Below, one piece after another: positions 47,241-50,359 of a DNA stretch of 50,359 nucleotides. How positions within the stretch are numbered: the stretch's first letter is position 1; every line of letters starts with the position of its first letter. The stretch covers positions 1 through 50,359 of the forward strand of contig JANBQC010000156.1 in assembly GCA_027576995.1 (NCBI GenBank), given 5' to 3'. A program made the translations under genes and the position numbers. The stretch is from Dimargaris cristalligena (lineage: Eukaryota; Kickxellomycota; Dimargaritomycetes; Dimargaritales; Dimargaritaceae). The notes beneath the pieces were generated by a model. The model was not told the origin of the DNA. It ran no database searches and saw only the letters and a list, made by a program, of their open reading frames with translations.

Positions 47241-50200
47241 ATGAGCATTGGCGCTCCCACCCGTAACCGTCGCTCGTCCACGCCCCTCGACCGCCGTATG
47301 GCTCGTCGGGCCACCACCTCGTCGGCCCCGTCCACGGCTGACTCCAGCCCCGTTCTCACCGCCGACGACGAGCAAAGCAAGCTATACAAAACTGAATTGT
47401 GTCGGTCCTACATGGACACAGGCTACTGCAGGTAAGTTTCTCTCTCTCTTTCTCTTTCTATATTATTCTGGCTGTGTGGCAGCTGTATGCGCATGCGGCT
47501 GCGTGTGTGCGTGATGGAGTGAATGCGTGTGTGGGTATATATGCATGCATATATGTGAGTAAATGGAGGCTCATACTCTTACCATACGCTGTTCTTCTCT
47601 TTCTGGGGCGATGCTCGTCAATTGAAATAGTCTCCAAACACCCGTCGCCCATTAATTACCACACCGACCTCCTTTTTGGCTCCATTTTGTACTGTCTTTT
47701 TTATATATATAGTTTCTGGCACCTTCCACTAGACCCATTATTTATTTTGGTGTGTGTATGGGTTTTTCTTGTTCTTTCGCGGTTTGTTTGGGCAGCATTT
47801 CTTCCCCACCCTCTTTGCTTCTCGTTTCTGCTCTTTCGGGACGGTTTCCCGGGAGTAGGGGCCCCGCGAAGACCGAGGAGGGGGTAGGAGAGGTCTTCGT
47901 CACCTGGACACGCGTCTTTATTACTACCATCCCTTATTTTCCTTTTCAACGGGAGGTGTGTACCCTTGCGGTCGATGCGGCCTGAAGGGAGGGAGTTTAG
48001 AAACCACCATCACCGGATTTTCCAACCACACCTTCCTTTTTCTAGCTATAATTTTTTTGGGCTTCTGGTATCATCGCTTGTGATTGGCTGGCTATCCAAC
48101 CGTACCTATTCGTGGTTCGTTAATTATTTTTCGCCATTCACTGGTTGGACTGTGTGGTTAAGTCCCCCCCCATGTCTGATAACCACACCACACCTCTTCT
48201 CTTGACTGCGGTTGGTCGCCTTATTGGATGCGGGGGAGGATGGCCCATAAGTGGTAACACAATCACATTGGGCCCATTTCACTCATGATGGATATGCCGC
48301 CAAGCCCTTTTCTCCCTCTTGCCTGCTGCTGCAACACATACTATCCTCCCTTATTCTTTTATTCCAAACTGGCTCTATGGCCTTGGTCAGCCGTTTCATT
48401 GATATCCAGCGGTGGTGGTATTGTTCTTGGCCGCTTATCATTGGGGGGACCCAATGGTCAGATATCGGGTCATGGGATTACCGCTGCCGGGGGTTCCTTA
48501 CTCTCGCTATTCTTTATAGCTGCATGCTTCATGGCCTCTTCGCGCCCCTAGATTATACTGGTGATTGTTGTCCCCGCATCCTGGCTGTCTACTTTTTGTT
48601 TGCTGGGGCTTGTCGCTTGACCTGCATTGCCGCAGGATTGGGGATGCGCCAGCACTATCTCATGAATCCAAGATGTTGGTGTGTTTACCAATCCTTCCAA
48701 TTCATTGTATCTTACCTTTTTGGGTGAGCCAACCACTTCATGATGCCATGGTTCTCCTATGTTTCTTTTAGAGGAATGGCATCTCCCTTTCCTTCCCTGC
48801 CATTCCTTCCATTTGCTGTATCTAGTACATACACCATCCGCACACACATACACAAACAGCTAGCCACCACCTTTTACAAAGGTCGTTTTACTAGTATGAT
48901 CACCATTGCACCATCCCGCCCTTCTCGACTGGAGTGCAATGATCCCTGTTAACTGTGAGTTCCTAACCCCCCCTGTCATCATGCTGTGTTTTCTTGTTCG
49001 AATCCCACCCTGCCCTTTTTTAATTGGTACACCTATTAGATATAGCAACCAGTGCAAATTTGCCCATGGCGAAGTCGATCTCCGCCGTCGTGATCGTCAT
49101 CCCCGCTACAAGTCCGAAATATGCCGTTCCTTTTGGAACCACGGCACTTGCCGCTACGGTAGTCGCTGTGACTTCCGCCATGAAATGGCCCCGCATGGCT
49201 CCAAGAAGAATCGCGAGTCAAATGCCGTCCGTACTCGCCGTTCGAGCCATTACACGACCACCGACGACCTTGAGGCACCCCTCTCCCTGGACAACCTGGG
49301 TAGCGTCTCTGAAGAGGCCTCATCTGAGCATACCGAATCCCGGGCATTGTCTCCCCTGCCGTCCGCTGCCAACTTTGGCACACCCGGCCTCCTGAGGCGG
49401 ACTGGCGCCGACATTAGCGATATGCCTTTCTTCGCCCTCCCGCAGTTGGAGTCGCCACCTCTGAGTGCCACCCTGTTCGACCCCCCTGTCCCACAACAGC
49501 ACCACTATTCCCCTACCCTCTCGTCGTCTCGCATGACCTGGGGAAACGATGACACCTTCCTAGGCAGTCTCTCCCCGCCGAACGTCTACTCTTCGCTACC
49601 TCGCCAATCGAGCCTGCCCAGCCCATTCGCCTTTCCCGCCTTGTCGGGTGTTCGCCCTCGCCAAATCTCTCTGTCGAGTGGAACTGGTAGCCTGGCCTCG
49701 TCGTTCAACTCCCCTGGTCTCCGGGGCTTGGTTACCACCGAAGAAGACCTGCGGGCCGCCGAGTACGATTCCATCTCCACCCCCAACTATGGTGACATGA
49801 CCCTCAAGCTTATCGAGGCCGACCAGGACGAGCCCCTCCCCGAAGTCGAGACGACATCGGCCATGATGGAACTCATGTGGGGTGGAAAGAGCCCGAACGG
49901 CAATGTCCGTTCCGACGGCCGGCCACTGAGCCGAAGCAGTGTAATGGATCAGAGCTCCAAGAGTGACTATAACACCGCACCCTCGTCCCCCCCAGTTGGT
50001 GGAGCGTACTCGCCCTGGTCTCTCAATTCGCCCGTCAGTCCGGCATTCTCTCCCCAGTTGGCCCCGCCCGGCTTTATGGCCGGCCCCAAGGTGGCCGAAT
50101 CGACTGATCCGTCGGCCTTGGTTGCCCGCGGCGGCGGTGGATTGCCCTTTGGGTTAAGTCAGTGCGTGGCTCCCCTACTGTCACTGTCCCGTTCGCCCAA

Positions 50201-50264
50201 AACCGGCTCCATCATTTATTCGCTCACCACCAGCCACTGCAGTTTCGTCACTAGCGGATTTTAG
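47241..50264 (+). CDS. Tandem CCCH zinc-finger protein of the tristetraprolin (TTP/ZFP36) family, copy 2
   Basis: Exons 47241-47431 and 49040-50264 give about 471 residues. Finger 1 uses Cys54, Cys63, Cys69 and His73; finger 2 uses Cys92, Cys101, Cys107 and His111. Spacing is C-x8-C-x5-C-x3-H with an 18-residue linker and lead-ins YKTELC and YKSEIC, exactly as in TTP. Such proteins bind AU-rich elements in mRNA 3' ends and promote decay. The tail is rich in Ser-Pro motifs and contains Arg-x-x-Ser sites such as RPRQISLSS, typical of phosphorylation and 14-3-3 control in this family, which is inferred here. The intron is 1608 bp, the longest of the window, and splits an Arg codon (AG|A) after the second Cys of finger 1, as in copy 1. 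A hydrophobic open frame inside the intron (48251-48727) starts with GTG and is probably chance. Copy 2 has a less repetitive tail than copy 1, so it looks the more constrained paralog. Confidence 0.93.
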
Positions 50265-50359
50265 ATGGCTCGTGCTCGTGCTCTCCTCGCCGCAATCGGA
50301 ATGCACCTTTCGGATACTAGTCCATTTTTCTTAAAAAAACAAAAACAAAACAGCAGCCA
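50265..50359. other. 3' flank of CCCH copy 2
   Basis: The start of the 3' untranslated region, ending in an A-rich stretch at the window edge. Nothing else is visible. Confidence 0.5.

Noticed and set aside
48251..48727. 158-codon hydrophobic open frame
   Set aside because: It starts with GTG, lies wholly inside an intron fixed by the zinc-finger spacing, and its hydrophobicity follows from the T-rich sequence. It is kept only as a note on the intron.
48985..49015. TTCGAATCCC motif resembling the T arm and B box of a tRNA, inside the CCCH copy 2 intron
   Set aside because: The flanking bases do not form a five-pair T stem, and no A box or acceptor stem partner lies upstream.
1..50359. CRISPR arrays, bacterial operons, rRNA genes
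   Set aside because: There is no array of regularly spaced repeats, no rRNA core sequence was recognised, and the genes are eukaryotic with introns.

Overview
This window reads as nuclear DNA of a fungus. The clear genes have short spliceosomal introns (mostly 50 to 340 bp, donors of the gtaagt type, acceptors ending cag or tag). Their third codon positions are GC-rich, they are separated by long microsatellite-rich intergenic DNA, and pyrimidine-rich tracts precede their start codons. The gene set points the same way: a Siw14-type phosphatase, SF3B4/Hsh49, MAEA/Gid9, two tristetraprolin-type CCCH proteins and a CDCA7-type zinc finger. The intron richness and the presence of CDCA7 fit an early-diverging (zygomycete-grade) fungus better than a budding yeast, but that placement is inference.

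Layout. Positions 1 to about 19.8 kb contain no gene I can defend. The extreme left end looks like the promoter of a gene transcribed leftward out of the window, and the rest is low-complexity intergenic DNA. From 19.8 to 23 kb a divergent pair shares a 0.93 kb promoter region: a Siw14-like phosphatase (minus) and the U2 snRNP protein SF3B4 (plus). From 23.8 to 28.2 kb lies an intron-rich gene for a multi-OB-fold, zinc-ribbon protein of the RPA70 type, closest in appearance to SHLD2, MEIOB or RPA1-like proteins. A possible very small gene follows at 28.3 to 28.7 kb. From 29.5 to 32.9 kb a second divergent pair carries a small, probably mitochondrial protein (minus) and a CDCA7-like zinc finger (plus). 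MAEA/Gid9, a subunit of the GID/CTLH ubiquitin ligase, occupies 34.3 to 36.2 kb in five exons. Two paralogous tandem-CCCH (TTP/ZFP36-type) genes lie at 38.0 to 40.8 kb and 47.2 to 50.3 kb. Both are on the plus strand and both are interrupted at exactly the same point of the first zinc finger. The 6.4 kb between them holds scattered exon-like pieces that I could not assemble.

The genes do not form an obvious cluster. They cover mRNA splicing (SF3B4), mRNA decay (two TTP-type proteins), protein turnover (MAEA), inositol pyrophosphate signalling (Siw14-like) and genome maintenance or chromatin (OB-fold protein, CDCA7-like). The items most worth a second look are the RPA70-type OB protein with its unresolved exon joins, the CDCA7-like protein with a reduced cysteine set, and the CCCH paralog pair with the shared intron and one unusually long (1.6 kb) intron. 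Family identities were judged by reading motifs; no database search was run.
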